Origin: JAUIET01 sp045105115
GTDB lineage: Bacteria > Pseudomonadota > Gammaproteobacteria > Pseudomonadales > JAUIET01
DNA length: 64,000 nt
Direction of reading: 5' to 3'
Assembly: GCA_045105115.1 (NCBI GenBank)
Contig: JBGCDE010000036.1
Location: 57,474-121,473, forward strand
Under the pieces are notes generated by a model. The model ran no database searches. It saw nothing but the letters and a program-made list of their open reading frames with translations, and was not told where the DNA came from. Both the position numbers and the translations under genes were made by a program. Positions 8,388 through 16,563 of the stretch are shown here, in pieces; the stretch's first letter is position 1, and every line of letters begins with the position of its first letter.

Positions 8388-10189
8388 ACTGCAAGCAATA
8401 CTTTAGCGTTCAGCAGCTGACATAAGGCGTCGAATGGTACGGCTTCGCTAAAGTAGTGTCCCTGCATGGCGTCACACTGGTGCTTCTTGAGGAAACGTAC
8501 TTGCTCAATTGTCTCCGCCCCTTCAGCCACAATATTCAGGTCCAGGCTTTTGGCCAGGTTGATCATCGCTTTCACTACTTTTGCGTCAGAGTCACTGCTC
8601 AAAATATTTTTTACCACGCTGCGATCAACCTTTACCGCTTGAATTGGCAGCCGCTGCAGTTGTGGAAACGATGAAAACCCCGTACCGAAACCGTCCAGCG
8701 TGAACCGTGGACCAAGCGCGTGCACTGCTTGCATTACACTTAACTTGTCTTCCACGTTATGCATCAAGGCGGGTTCGGCAATTTCAAGTTCCAAACGGCG
8801 TGCATCGATTCCGCTTTGTTCGATAATTTGAGTAACAGTACTGACAAAGGCGGGATCTTGAATTTGTTGCAGCGATAAATTAACGGCCACATTTAGCGCC
8901 GGGTAACCCAGGTCATCAAGCTTGCTCAGCACCTGACAAGCCTCGTGTATTGCCCAGTAGCCAATCTGCACAATTTGACCTGTTTCTTCAGCGGTTTGCA
9001 GAAAATCTTCCGGCTTCAGCAAACCATCATTCGGATGTTGCCAGCGCAGCAAACACTCAATACCATTGATCTTGCGGCTGGCCAAATCAACTCTGGGATG
9101 GAAGTAGAGCAGCCATTCGTTGTTTTGCGAGGCTTGCTTGAGCTCCTTGTCCAGACGATTATGATCCAGCGCGTCTGCACTCATTTGGTCGCTGTAAAAC
9201 TTGTACGCGCTGCCCTGAATTTCCTTGGCTTGATACATTGCAGTATCAGCATGCTTCAACAGCGTATCAAAGTCAGTACCGGCGTCGGGGTAGGGTGCAA
9301 TACCAATGCTGCAACCTGCCACAATTTGATTATCGAAAATGGTAAATGGCTTGCCCACTGTGCGAATGATTTTGCGTGCCACGTTAATGATGTCGGCGCG
9401 CGAATTAACGTCTTCAAGAACCACTGTAAACTCGTCGCCACCAAGCCGTGCCACGCTGTCTGTTTTTCGCATGCACGCTGATAAGCGCTCGGCGATCAGC
9501 TCAATCAAGCGGTCGCCTGCATCATGACCATAGGTATCATTCACGGCCTTAAAGCCATCAAAATCCAGAAACAGTAAGGCAACACCTTGATGCCCTCGCT
9601 CAGCGCGTTGTATGGCGCGCTCGAGACGATCTTTAAACAACACCCGATTAGGCACACCGCTCAATGCGTCGTAATGCGCCAGCCGTGACAACTTAAGCTC
9701 GGCTTGTTTGCGGTCTAGTGCGTAGCGAATCGCTCGCTCAAGTACTCGCGTGTTGAGTTGGGTTTTGGTCAGGTAGTCAGACGCACCCGCCTTGATCACT
9801 TCCTGGTCCAGCTGTTGGTCCAGGGTGTCGGTCAATACAATGATCGGTTCGGTGCAGCCGTGTTGGTTTGCCGCATGCAGTAAACGCCGGCCTTCGTCCG
9901 GAGCAAATTCCGGATTGTAATCAAGTAACACAACATCATGAATCTGACCGAGCATGGCTTCCAAGGCGTGCTCAAGATCAGCGCACCAGGTTAGCTCGAA
10001 ACGGCGGGGATCGATAGCTGAGAGCACATGTGACACCCGCAAGTAATCGCTCTTGCGCTCACTCACCAAGAGTACACGTATGCTGCTGTGCAGCGCTTTT
10101 TCAACCCCGCTGTCGGGTACCAGTGACAATTCCATGCAAGTACGACTGTGCAGTAATTCAACGGTGTTTGCAATGTCTAGACCTGCCAT
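8384..10189 (-). CDS. Response regulator with GGDEF and EAL domains
   Basis: Cyclic-di-GMP signalling protein of 601 residues. The N-terminal receiver domain (about 33-150) has the phospho-acceptor Asp in VVLLDYN and the Lys in LTKTQL, but the usual acidic pair is SE (LLVSERKS). The GGDEF domain is intact (RLGGDEF), with an RxxD inhibitory site (RKTD) five residues upstream. The EAL domain is altered: ECLLRW in place of EALLRW and DGFGTG in place of DDFGTG, so one metal-binding Asp is Gly. The Asn, both Glu and Lys positions remain. It may act as a cyclase or a weak phosphodiesterase. It is divergent from rep, where Pseudomonas also has a GGDEF/EAL gene. Confidence 0.92.
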   Translation of the reverse strand: MAGLDIANTVELLHSRTCMELSLVPDSGVEKALHSSIRVLLVSERKSDYLRVSHVLSAIDPRRFELTWCADLEHALEAMLGQIHDVVLLDYNPEFAPDEGRRLLHAANQHGCTEPIIVLTDTLDQQLDQEVIKAGASDYLTKTQLNTRVLERAIRYALDRKQAELKLSRLAHYDALSGVPNRVLFKDRLERAIQRAERGHQGVALLFLDFDGFKAVNDTYGHDAGDRLIELIAERLSACMRKTDSVARLGGDEFTVVLEDVNSRADIINVARKIIRTVGKPFTIFDNQIVAGCSIGIAPYPDAGTDFDTLLKHADTAMYQAKEIQGSAYKFYSDQMSADALDHNRLDKELKQASQNNEWLLYFHPRVDLASRKINGIECLLRWQHPNDGLLKPEDFLQTAEETGQIVQIGYWAIHEACQVLSKLDDLGYPALNVAVNLSLQQIQDPAFVSTVTQIIEQSGIDARRLELEIAEPALMHNVEDKLSVMQAVHALGPRFTLDGFGTGFSSFPQLQRLPIQAVKVDRSVVKNILSSDSDAKVVKAMINLAKSLDLNIVAEGAETIEQVRFLKKHQCDAMQGHYFSEAVPFDALCQLLNAKVLLAV

Positions 10190-10243
10190 TTGTCGCTCAT
10201 AACAGGAGTACGTCTGTTACTATACGCGCCCGCTGAATTCCAG

Positions 10244-12268
10244 ATGCCGTACACCTCGTTGAACTCTTTGAACGCACCGCAGCAACGCGCGGTTAAATAC
10301 ATTGATGGCCCCATGCTTGTGCTCGCCGGTGCAGGTAGCGGCAAGACACGCGTTATCACTGAAAAAATAGCGTATCTGGTCGGCCAGTGTGGCTACACGC
10401 CGAATAAGATTGTGGCCGTTACTTTCACCAACAAGGCCGCGCAGGAAATGCGCCACCGCCTTGCCAATACACTGGGCAAGCAGGCTCGCGGCGTTGGTAT
10501 ATCAACTTTTCATACGCTTGGTTTGCAAATTCTGCGTCGCGACCTTGCCATGTTTGACCTCAATAGTGGCTTCTCAATCTTCGACGCTGAAGACTCGCTG
10601 GGCTTACTAAAAGAGCTGGCGATGCATGAGCGCGGCGATGAGGTAGAAATTGTTAAAACCTGCCAATACCTGATATCGGATTGGAAAAACGAATTGCTGC
10701 GTCCTGAAGATGTCCGCAGCTTAGCCAGCAACCCCGTGGAGTTGCAGGCAGCGGCCTTGTTTGAGAGCTATCAACGAAGCCTCGCTGCTTACAATGCGGT
10801 GGACTTCGATGATCTTATCTATCGCCCGGTGCTGGCCTTGCGCGACAATCCTGAGCTGTTGGAAAAGTGGCAGTCGCGGGTGCATTATCTGTTGGTCGAT
10901 GAATATCAGGACACCAACACCAGCCAGTACGAATTAGTGCAGTTGTTAACATCAACCCGACAAATGCTCACCGTAGTGGGCGATGACGACCAATCAATTT
11001 ATGCCTGGCGCGGCGCGCGACCGGAGAACCTGGGCAAACTGCAGGAAGACTATCACCAACTTGAGCTAGTGAAGCTAGAGCAAAACTACCGCTCTACACC
11101 CACCATACTGAACGCCGCAAACCAACTGATTGCCAATAACCCGCACGTCTTTGAAAAACAATTGTGGAGCAGCCTTGCCCCAGGCGAGCCGATTCGTATT
11201 GAATGTCGAACCGACGACCAGGATGAAGTCGACTACATAGTAGATTCTATTCTTGATCGGCGACTTCGCTCAAATGCAGATCTGTCGGATTTTGCCGTGC
11301 TTTACCGTGGCAATTTTCAAGCCAGACTGCTTGAAATGCGCTTGCAAGCGGACCAGCTACCGTATCGAATCAGTGGCGGCACATCATTTTTTGCCCGCAA
11401 TGAGATCAAGGACGTAATGGCGTACTTGCGCCTATTGGTTAACCCTGATGACGACAGCGCCTTCCTACGCGTAGTGAACGTACCCAGGCGAGGTATTGGC
11501 GCACAAACTCTCGAGACCGTAGCGTCGTATGCCAAAGGCCGCGATTGTGGTCTGTTAAGCGCTTGTTCAGAGTTGGGCTTATACACTCAATTAGCTGGGA
11601 AAGCTGCCCAATCGGTGCGTGGCTTCAGTGATTGGCTGGTTGCCAAGCAGCGTTATCTCGTCGAGAGCCCAATGGAGGCTGTGCGGGAACTGCTTGCCGA
11701 TATTGGCTTTGAAGACTGGTTGCTGCAAAACAGCAGCACGCCGGCGGCGGCGGAAAGGCGGTGGGCAAACGTGCAGTTTTTGCTGGCCAGCATCGAGAAA
11801 GACTTGAACAACCGTGACGAGCAGGAAGAAACGGATCAAGCAATTGAAGCAGTGATTGGCAAACTTGTGTTACGAGACATGCTGGAGCGACAGGAAAATG
11901 AAGAAGAGTTGGACCAGATTCAACTACTAACCCTGCACGCAGCAAAAGGTCTGGAGTTCAAGCACGTGTTTATGATGGGCGTGGAAGAGCGCATTTTGCC
12001 GCATCATAACAGCATTGACGAAGGTAATATCGACGAAGAGCGCAGGCTTGCCTACGTTGGTATTACCCGAGCACAAGAGACACTAACCATGGTCTATACA
12101 CGCAAACGCAAACAACACGGTCATGTTATTGACTGCGAACCATCCCGTTTTCTTGACGAATTACCCAGCGATTGCATTCATTGGCCACAACGTAACGCGT
12201 CCTCACCCGAAGCAAACCAGCAACGCGGTGAGCAAACGCTGTCGGGTCTCAAGGCCTTGTTCGACTAA
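10244..12268 (+). CDS. rep: ATP-dependent DNA helicase Rep
   Basis: Superfamily 1A 3'-5' helicase of 674 residues, nearly the length of E. coli Rep; it clears proteins from DNA ahead of the fork. Motifs in order are LAGAGSGKT (Walker A), LVDEYQDTN (motif II), VGDDDQSIYAWRGA (III), LEQNYRST (IV), LLTLHAAKGLEF (V) and YVGITRAQ (VI). I chose the ATG at 10244, whose protein starts like other Rep proteins (NAPQQRAV at residue 10), over an upstream non-ATG start at 10190. UvrD is similar, but the length and the absence of a UvrD C-terminal tail favour Rep. Confidence 0.94.
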   Translation: MPYTSLNSLNAPQQRAVKYIDGPMLVLAGAGSGKTRVITEKIAYLVGQCGYTPNKIVAVTFTNKAAQEMRHRLANTLGKQARGVGISTFHTLGLQILRRDLAMFDLNSGFSIFDAEDSLGLLKELAMHERGDEVEIVKTCQYLISDWKNELLRPEDVRSLASNPVELQAAALFESYQRSLAAYNAVDFDDLIYRPVLALRDNPELLEKWQSRVHYLLVDEYQDTNTSQYELVQLLTSTRQMLTVVGDDDQSIYAWRGARPENLGKLQEDYHQLELVKLEQNYRSTPTILNAANQLIANNPHVFEKQLWSSLAPGEPIRIECRTDDQDEVDYIVDSILDRRLRSNADLSDFAVLYRGNFQARLLEMRLQADQLPYRISGGTSFFARNEIKDVMAYLRLLVNPDDDSAFLRVVNVPRRGIGAQTLETVASYAKGRDCGLLSACSELGLYTQLAGKAAQSVRGFSDWLVAKQRYLVESPMEAVRELLADIGFEDWLLQNSSTPAAAERRWANVQFLLASIEKDLNNRDEQEETDQAIEAVIGKLVLRDMLERQENEEELDQIQLLTLHAAKGLEFKHVFMMGVEERILPHHNSIDEGNIDEERRLAYVGITRAQETLTMVYTRKRKQHGHVIDCEPSRFLDELPSDCIHWPQRNASSPEANQQRGEQTLSGLKALFD

Positions 12269-12278
12269 GCCCGTGCTA

Positions 12279-12755
12279 ATGCGATTTGCCTCGTTTGTTT
12301 TGTTAGCCAGTCTGCTGGTGGCATGTGCCAGTCCAGGCAAGCTGGCGCCGCAAAGCGCGGGTCCAACCGGCGGTTCAAACTCGGTTGAAAAAGCCTTACA
12401 TAGCCAACTCGCGCAATGGCGCGGAACACCTTATCGTTTGGGTGGTAATACAAAGCGCGGTATCGATTGCTCTGGCTTTGTTCAGAACACGTTTCAACAA
12501 CACTTTTCTATCCCTTTGCCACGAACAACAAAGCTGCAAGTGCGTGAGGGTAAGAAGATAGCCAAACGCCAGCTAAGAACCGGCGACCTGGTATTCTTCC
12601 GCACAGGTCGTGGGGTTCGCCACGTTGGTATCTATTTACACGACGGTCAGTTCATTCACGCATCGAAAAGTGCAGGGGTGACCCAGTCTGATATGAACAA
12701 CAGTTACTGGGCGCCACGGTTTTGGCAAGCGCGAAGACTGGCGGGAGTGCCCTAA
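12279..12755 (+). CDS. NlpC/P60 family lipoprotein endopeptidase
   Basis: Lipoprotein of 158 residues predicted to cut peptidoglycan stem peptides in the periplasm. The signal peptide ends in the lipobox LLVAC (Cys16). The NlpC/P60 domain has catalytic Cys64 in DCSGF, His115 in RHVGIY and third polar residue His127 in FIHAS. The ATG at 12279 lies 11 bases past the rep stop. Family members include MepS and MepH; which of these it matches is not clear. Confidence 0.9.
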   Translation: MRFASFVLLASLLVACASPGKLAPQSAGPTGGSNSVEKALHSQLAQWRGTPYRLGGNTKRGIDCSGFVQNTFQQHFSIPLPRTTKLQVREGKKIAKRQLRTGDLVFFRTGRGVRHVGIYLHDGQFIHASKSAGVTQSDMNNSYWAPRFWQARRLAGVP

Positions 12756-12779
12756 ATTGCGCTGCAGTGTCGGGCTGGA

Positions 12780-13217
12780 TTACTTGACCGCATCCAGCAT
12801 GTAATCAACCGATGCCTGAATTTCTTCGTCCGAGCAATCCATGCACAGGCCTTTTGCTGGCATAAGGTTAATGCCAGTGATTGAATTGGCGTACAAAGTA
12901 TCCAGGCCTTTGGCAATTCGTGGTGCCCACTGGGCCGCATCACCAAATTTCGGCGCGCCAGACACCCCGACCGCGTGGCATGCGGTGCATGACGCTGAAT
13001 AGATGTCTTCTCCGCTTCGTGGTCCACTTGGCTTTGCAGCAGCCGCTGCCTGGGCAGCACACGGGTCGCCCTCAACACACACATCACCTACCGGCTTGGT
13101 GCGGTCAGCCACTTCTTGTGCCATTTTTTCGGTGGCCTGCAGGTTCGTTGATAACACCAGGCTGAAAAGGAGTGCCAAACACGACAATGAAGAGGTAAGA
13201 GCTGTGCGAATGTTCAA
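12780..13217 (-). CDS. Cytochrome c5 family protein
   Basis: Periplasmic or membrane-anchored monoheme cytochrome of 145 residues. An N-terminal hydrophobic segment (about 5-27) is followed by a spacer containing CVEGDPC, then the heme site CTACH (Cys77, Cys80, His81) and a C-terminal CMDCSDEE, the Cys pair typical of c5. The likely axial Met is in NLMPAKG. It can carry electrons to the oxidase encoded at 30553-34910. The start is uncertain: I prefer TTG 13217, preceded by GAGAG, over TTG 13241. Its position close to rep recalls cycB of Pseudomonas. Confidence 0.85.
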   Translation of the reverse strand: MNIRTALTSSLSCLALLFSLVLSTNLQATEKMAQEVADRTKPVGDVCVEGDPCAAQAAAAAKPSGPRSGEDIYSASCTACHAVGVSGAPKFGDAAQWAPRIAKGLDTLYANSITGINLMPAKGLCMDCSDEEIQASVDYMLDAVK

Positions 13218-13689
13218 AATAACGATCTCTCGAAGAAACAAGGTTGGAAACGTCGGTCATCGGGTGCCTCACCCGATACAAGCGGCGCGCATTATAGCCT
13301 TTGCAGACGCTGAGCCCAATACGCTTGTGCATAGTTGGTGGCTGTACCAAGTTGGTAGCGACGTTTAGACACTAAGTTTAGTACGCAGTTCTTCAGCGCA
13401 CCAGATCATCGCCTCTCCGCACGTCACTAATAAAATGGCATAAGTCACTAATAAAATGGCATAAATAGTCACTAAATGGCGATTTACGCCTCTCTGGCCA
13501 GAATTCACTGGTGGATTTGCCCTTGTCCCGACAAAAACGACCGTTCATCGGTACCGTGCGTCGCTAACTGGTTGTTTTTTAACGCATAAACTATTGTTTA
13601 CCTAGGCTTGTTATTTTCTCGGGCGAGATGCGCGTGCGCGCATTCAAACGGTTCAAAACAAGTGCGTAGGCCTGCGCAGAAGACACTGA
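13218..13689. other. Intergenic region between cytochrome c5 and cyclase
   Basis: About 470 bases with no convincing gene on either strand. The only structure I see is the 21-bp tandem repeat at 13423-13480. The region must hold the divergent promoters of cytochrome c5 and the cyclase, but no strong -35/-10 pair stands out. Confidence 0.6.
13423..13480. repeat. 21-bp tandem repeat
   Basis: Two perfect adjacent copies of a 21-bp unit (GTCACTAATAAAATGGCATAA) at 13423-13443 and 13444-13464 are followed after 3 bases by a shortened third copy (GTCACTAAATGGC, 13468-13480). It lies about 210 bp upstream of the cyclase gene, where repeated sites often bind a regulator. Confidence 0.85.
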
Positions 13690-15144
13690 TTGATAAGCGA
13701 GAAGAAACCCCTGGTGCCAAGAATTCCGATAGCCCTAAAGCTTGCTCTCAGCATCAGTGTACTGGTGATGTTAGGCATTGCACTGCTAACGGTAGTGCTG
13801 CTAAACAATCAATCTCGATTGGTGAGCGCGCACAGCTATGATTACAGCACGCTGATCACAGAACAGTTGGCTAACAATGCCGTTGAGCCTCTGTTCACCG
13901 ATGAAACCTATCAGTTACAGGCGCTAACCAAGAAAATTGCAGATAATGAGCGAATTCTGGGTGCGGGTATTTTCGACCTGGATGGACTGCTGGTTGCCAA
14001 CGATGGTTTGCTTCCAGATCGCGATGAGCTGTTGTTTGACAAGCCTTATCAAGAACTTCAGATGTCAGTACCTGACGAGAAGATGCGACCGCGCGTTGAA
14101 ACACTGTCGATTCATATTGAGCCTATCCGCTTCAAGGGGGTAACCGCAGGCTATGCAGTCGCAAGCTATTCTCAAGCCGCTTTGCTGCGCTCAAGCCAAA
14201 AATCACTTGTGTGGGTTGCTGGCATCAGCGGCAGCTTGTTACTGGCCATTTGCGCTTTGGTTTACTTACTGAGTCGACGCTTGACCGAGCCCCTGCACGA
14301 ACTGGTTGCTGCTAGCAACAATATACGAAATGGAAAATTCTCACCGATATCAACCCAAAGGCAAGATGAGTTTGGCCAGTTGATCAACGCTATTAATGAT
14401 ATGGGCTCAGGTTTGAACCGGAAAACCCAGCTTGAAGACTTAATGGAGCAAATGCTTACAAAAGGTGTGGCAACCGAGGTGATCGACCAACTGGACACAA
14501 TTGGCGATGGTGGCCAGCAAGTAAACGCCACGGTGTTGTTCGCCGATATCGTCGGCTTCACCAACATCAGCGAGCAATTGTCGCCACGAGAAGTGAGCGA
14601 GCTGCTGAACGAATACTTTAATCATCTTGAGGCCTGCGCTAAGGCCTATTTTGGCACTATCGATAAATTCATTGGCGATTGCGCCATGGTGGTATTCGGT
14701 GCTCCGAAAGAAGACCCTCAGCACGAATTTCATGCTGTTGCATGCGCGGTGCTAATGCAAAAGTTGATCAGCCGCTTGAATCAAAAACGGCTTGATAACG
14801 GAGAGTTCGCGGTGGAATTGCGAATTGGTGTAAACAGTGGTCAGATGTTGGCCGGTTTACTGGGTTCGAACAATCGACTTGAATATACAGTAGTAGGTGA
14901 TTCGGTTAATCTGGCTTCACGACTTTCCAACGAAGCACGCAGTGGCCAGATCATCATCGAAGAAGGCTTGTATGAGCGCGTATCCGAACACAAAACATTG
15001 CAAGTTGAGCCGCAGCGCCAGATTCGGGTGCGCGGTAAATCAGAACCAATCGCTATTTACAATGTTCTTGATCTGGATCAGATCAATCCTTTCGTAATGG
15101 AAAACCTGATTCAAGATGTACTCAGTATGCAACGAGCGGCCTGA
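13690..15144 (+). CDS. Membrane class III adenylate/guanylate cyclase with HAMP
   Basis: Receptor-type cyclase of 484 residues. A transmembrane helix (about 14-37), a periplasmic sensor region (40-170), a second helix (175-195) and a HAMP linker (200-250) lead into the catalytic domain (280-450). Metal-binding Asp286 (FADIVGF) and Asp330 (KFIGDC), base-reading Lys326 and Thr400 (EYTVVGD), and transition-state Asn407 and Arg411 are all present. Lys with Thr is the class IIIb pair, so cAMP is the expected product. The start is unclear: TTG 13690, or a GTG about 24 bases later with GAGAAG upstream. A TPR lipoprotein gene follows at once. Confidence 0.9.
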   Translation: MISEKKPLVPRIPIALKLALSISVLVMLGIALLTVVLLNNQSRLVSAHSYDYSTLITEQLANNAVEPLFTDETYQLQALTKKIADNERILGAGIFDLDGLLVANDGLLPDRDELLFDKPYQELQMSVPDEKMRPRVETLSIHIEPIRFKGVTAGYAVASYSQAALLRSSQKSLVWVAGISGSLLLAICALVYLLSRRLTEPLHELVAASNNIRNGKFSPISTQRQDEFGQLINAINDMGSGLNRKTQLEDLMEQMLTKGVATEVIDQLDTIGDGGQQVNATVLFADIVGFTNISEQLSPREVSELLNEYFNHLEACAKAYFGTIDKFIGDCAMVVFGAPKEDPQHEFHAVACAVLMQKLISRLNQKRLDNGEFAVELRIGVNSGQMLAGLLGSNNRLEYTVVGDSVNLASRLSNEARSGQIIIEEGLYERVSEHKTLQVEPQRQIRVRGKSEPIAIYNVLDLDQINPFVMENLIQDVLSMQRAA

Positions 15145-15150
15145 GTGCTT

Positions 15151-16230
15151 ATGCGCCAACTAATGTCACAATCGAGTCGCTTGCTAATAGCGGCTATGTT
15201 TGTGCTGCTTGGTGCCTGCGCCATTCAGCCAGTGGAAGAAGTGCCGCTCGATCAGAAAGTGACGCAGCTGCAGAAAGAATTTAAATTCGGAGCAGCAAAG
15301 CGAGCGATAGAGAGCGCGCCAGAAGGTGAGCAGTGGTCTGCCAAGGCCAGACAGAAGCTGCTAGATAACAACCGCAAAGCGTCAGCGGCTTACGAGCAAG
15401 CTGTCATTTCAGAAGCCAGTAGTCTGCAAAAAGAACAGGCCTGGGCGTCGGCTAATGACTTGTATCAAGGTGCACTTCAGGCATACCCGGAAAGCCAGGC
15501 ATTGCGAGATGCCCTGAATACATTCTATATTTCACGGGACGATTTTCATCGCAAGCAATTGCTGGCCTATCGAGTAATGCGCGCCAAGCGCTTGCCGGGT
15601 GAATTGCAAAAACTGAAGTTAATTGGCGAGTCCGGTAATCCTGACAAATATCAGCAGGGTCTTGTAGAGGCCTCGGATATTGCTGAAGCTCTGCTTGCCG
15701 AAGGTCAGCGTTTGATGGCAAGGAAAAAGTGGCGAAGTGCAAAGAGTATGCTGCAGCTGTCCAAAGCCTTGCGTGAGGATGAGCGAACAAATACGGCATT
15801 ACGTGTTGCAAAGACGCGCGTGAAGCCGGTGCGTGTCGTCAAAAAGCCAAAACCCCGTCTGGAAGAAGTCATTCCCCAGGCACAGCTTAAAGTTGATGAA
15901 GCGGCGATTGCGGCCGCACTGCACCGCTACCGTTATTCGGTGCAACAGAAGGACCTGGTGAGTGCCAGGCAGCATCTGGATTCGGCGCTGACCCTAAAGC
16001 CGGGCGACCCCGAGCTGGCAAAAGAGCAATCTCGACTGGCAGCGTTGGTTGAAACCGACGTTGTTCAGCGTATCGAACAAGGCAAATATCAGTACAGTTT
16101 GGGCGACATTGATAAAGCCATTGATCACTGGGAATACGCGTATGCCCTGTCACCTGAGGACGAGGCCTTGCGTGAGCGTTTACAAAAAGCCCATCGCTTT
16201 AGAAATCGATACGAGCAGCTAAAACGCTAA
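15151..16230 (+). CDS. TPR-repeat lipoprotein downstream of cyclase
   Basis: Predicted lipoprotein of 359 residues. The signal peptide ends in the lipobox VLLGAC (Cys23). The rest is helical and rich in Lys, Arg and Ala, with tetratricopeptide-like segments (DLVSARQHLDSALTLKPGDP and GDIDKAIDHWEYAYALSPED) in the last third and a basic Pro/Lys linker near residue 230. It starts 6 bases after the cyclase stop, so the two are surely co-transcribed; it may be the periplasmic partner or sensor of the cyclase, which is inference. In-frame GTG 15145 and ATG 15163 are alternative starts. I do not recognise a named family. Confidence 0.8.
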   Translation: MRQLMSQSSRLLIAAMFVLLGACAIQPVEEVPLDQKVTQLQKEFKFGAAKRAIESAPEGEQWSAKARQKLLDNNRKASAAYEQAVISEASSLQKEQAWASANDLYQGALQAYPESQALRDALNTFYISRDDFHRKQLLAYRVMRAKRLPGELQKLKLIGESGNPDKYQQGLVEASDIAEALLAEGQRLMARKKWRSAKSMLQLSKALREDERTNTALRVAKTRVKPVRVVKKPKPRLEEVIPQAQLKVDEAAIAAALHRYRYSVQQKDLVSARQHLDSALTLKPGDPELAKEQSRLAALVETDVVQRIEQGKYQYSLGDIDKAIDHWEYAYALSPEDEALRERLQKAHRFRNRYEQLKR

Positions 16231-16242
16231 ACTAAAAACTCG

Positions 16243-16404
16243 TTACTTTTGCGCTTCTTCGCGCCGATCGCCACGATGCTCTCTGCGATCAAAATCGTTC
16301 GGAAAATCATCACTGCTTTCTCGACGCTCGCGATCCTGCTTACGCTCTTCCAGTGCATCTTCAATTTTGCGTACTTGCTCTGGGGTAATCTGGTGTTTGC
16401 TCAT
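16243..16404 (-). CDS. Small highly charged protein, 53 residues
   Basis: A short open frame from ATG 16404 to TAA 16243. A good GGAG lies 6 bases before the ATG. The product begins MSKHQITPEQVRKIEDAL and continues as an almost wholly hydrophilic helix rich in Glu, Arg and Asp, ending in REHRGDRREEAQK. No hydrophobic core, signal peptide or cysteine is present. I know no family for it. It converges on the TPR lipoprotein gene with a gap of 12 bases. The ribosome site and the compact fit in an otherwise empty gap support it as a real gene. Confidence 0.65.
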   Translation of the reverse strand: MSKHQITPEQVRKIEDALEERKQDRERRESSDDFPNDFDRREHRGDRREEAQK

Positions 16405-16563
16405 GGCGTGCTCCGCGGTATTAAGCAGTTGCCAGCATCGCTGCTGGTCAACTGAGCATTTTTTGTCCTTTTGAAAACTATAGTTCAGCCTAGCGGAGTT
16501 TCAACTGGCATTAGTTCATATTGCGGGCTGTTGACTGTCACGTACAAGCCATGGTGAGCACTG

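Noticed and set aside
8945..9481. Plus-strand frame of 178 residues inside the GGDEF-EAL gene
   Set aside because: Antisense shadow of a clear multi-domain protein.
13423..13480. Possible CRISPR array
   Set aside because: The 21-bp units are directly adjacent with no unique spacers, and no cas gene is nearby.
16249..16455. Plus-strand 68-residue hydrophobic frame after the TPR lipoprotein
   Set aside because: It is antisense to the better-supported 53-residue gene, has no convincing ribosome site and looks like a shadow of it.
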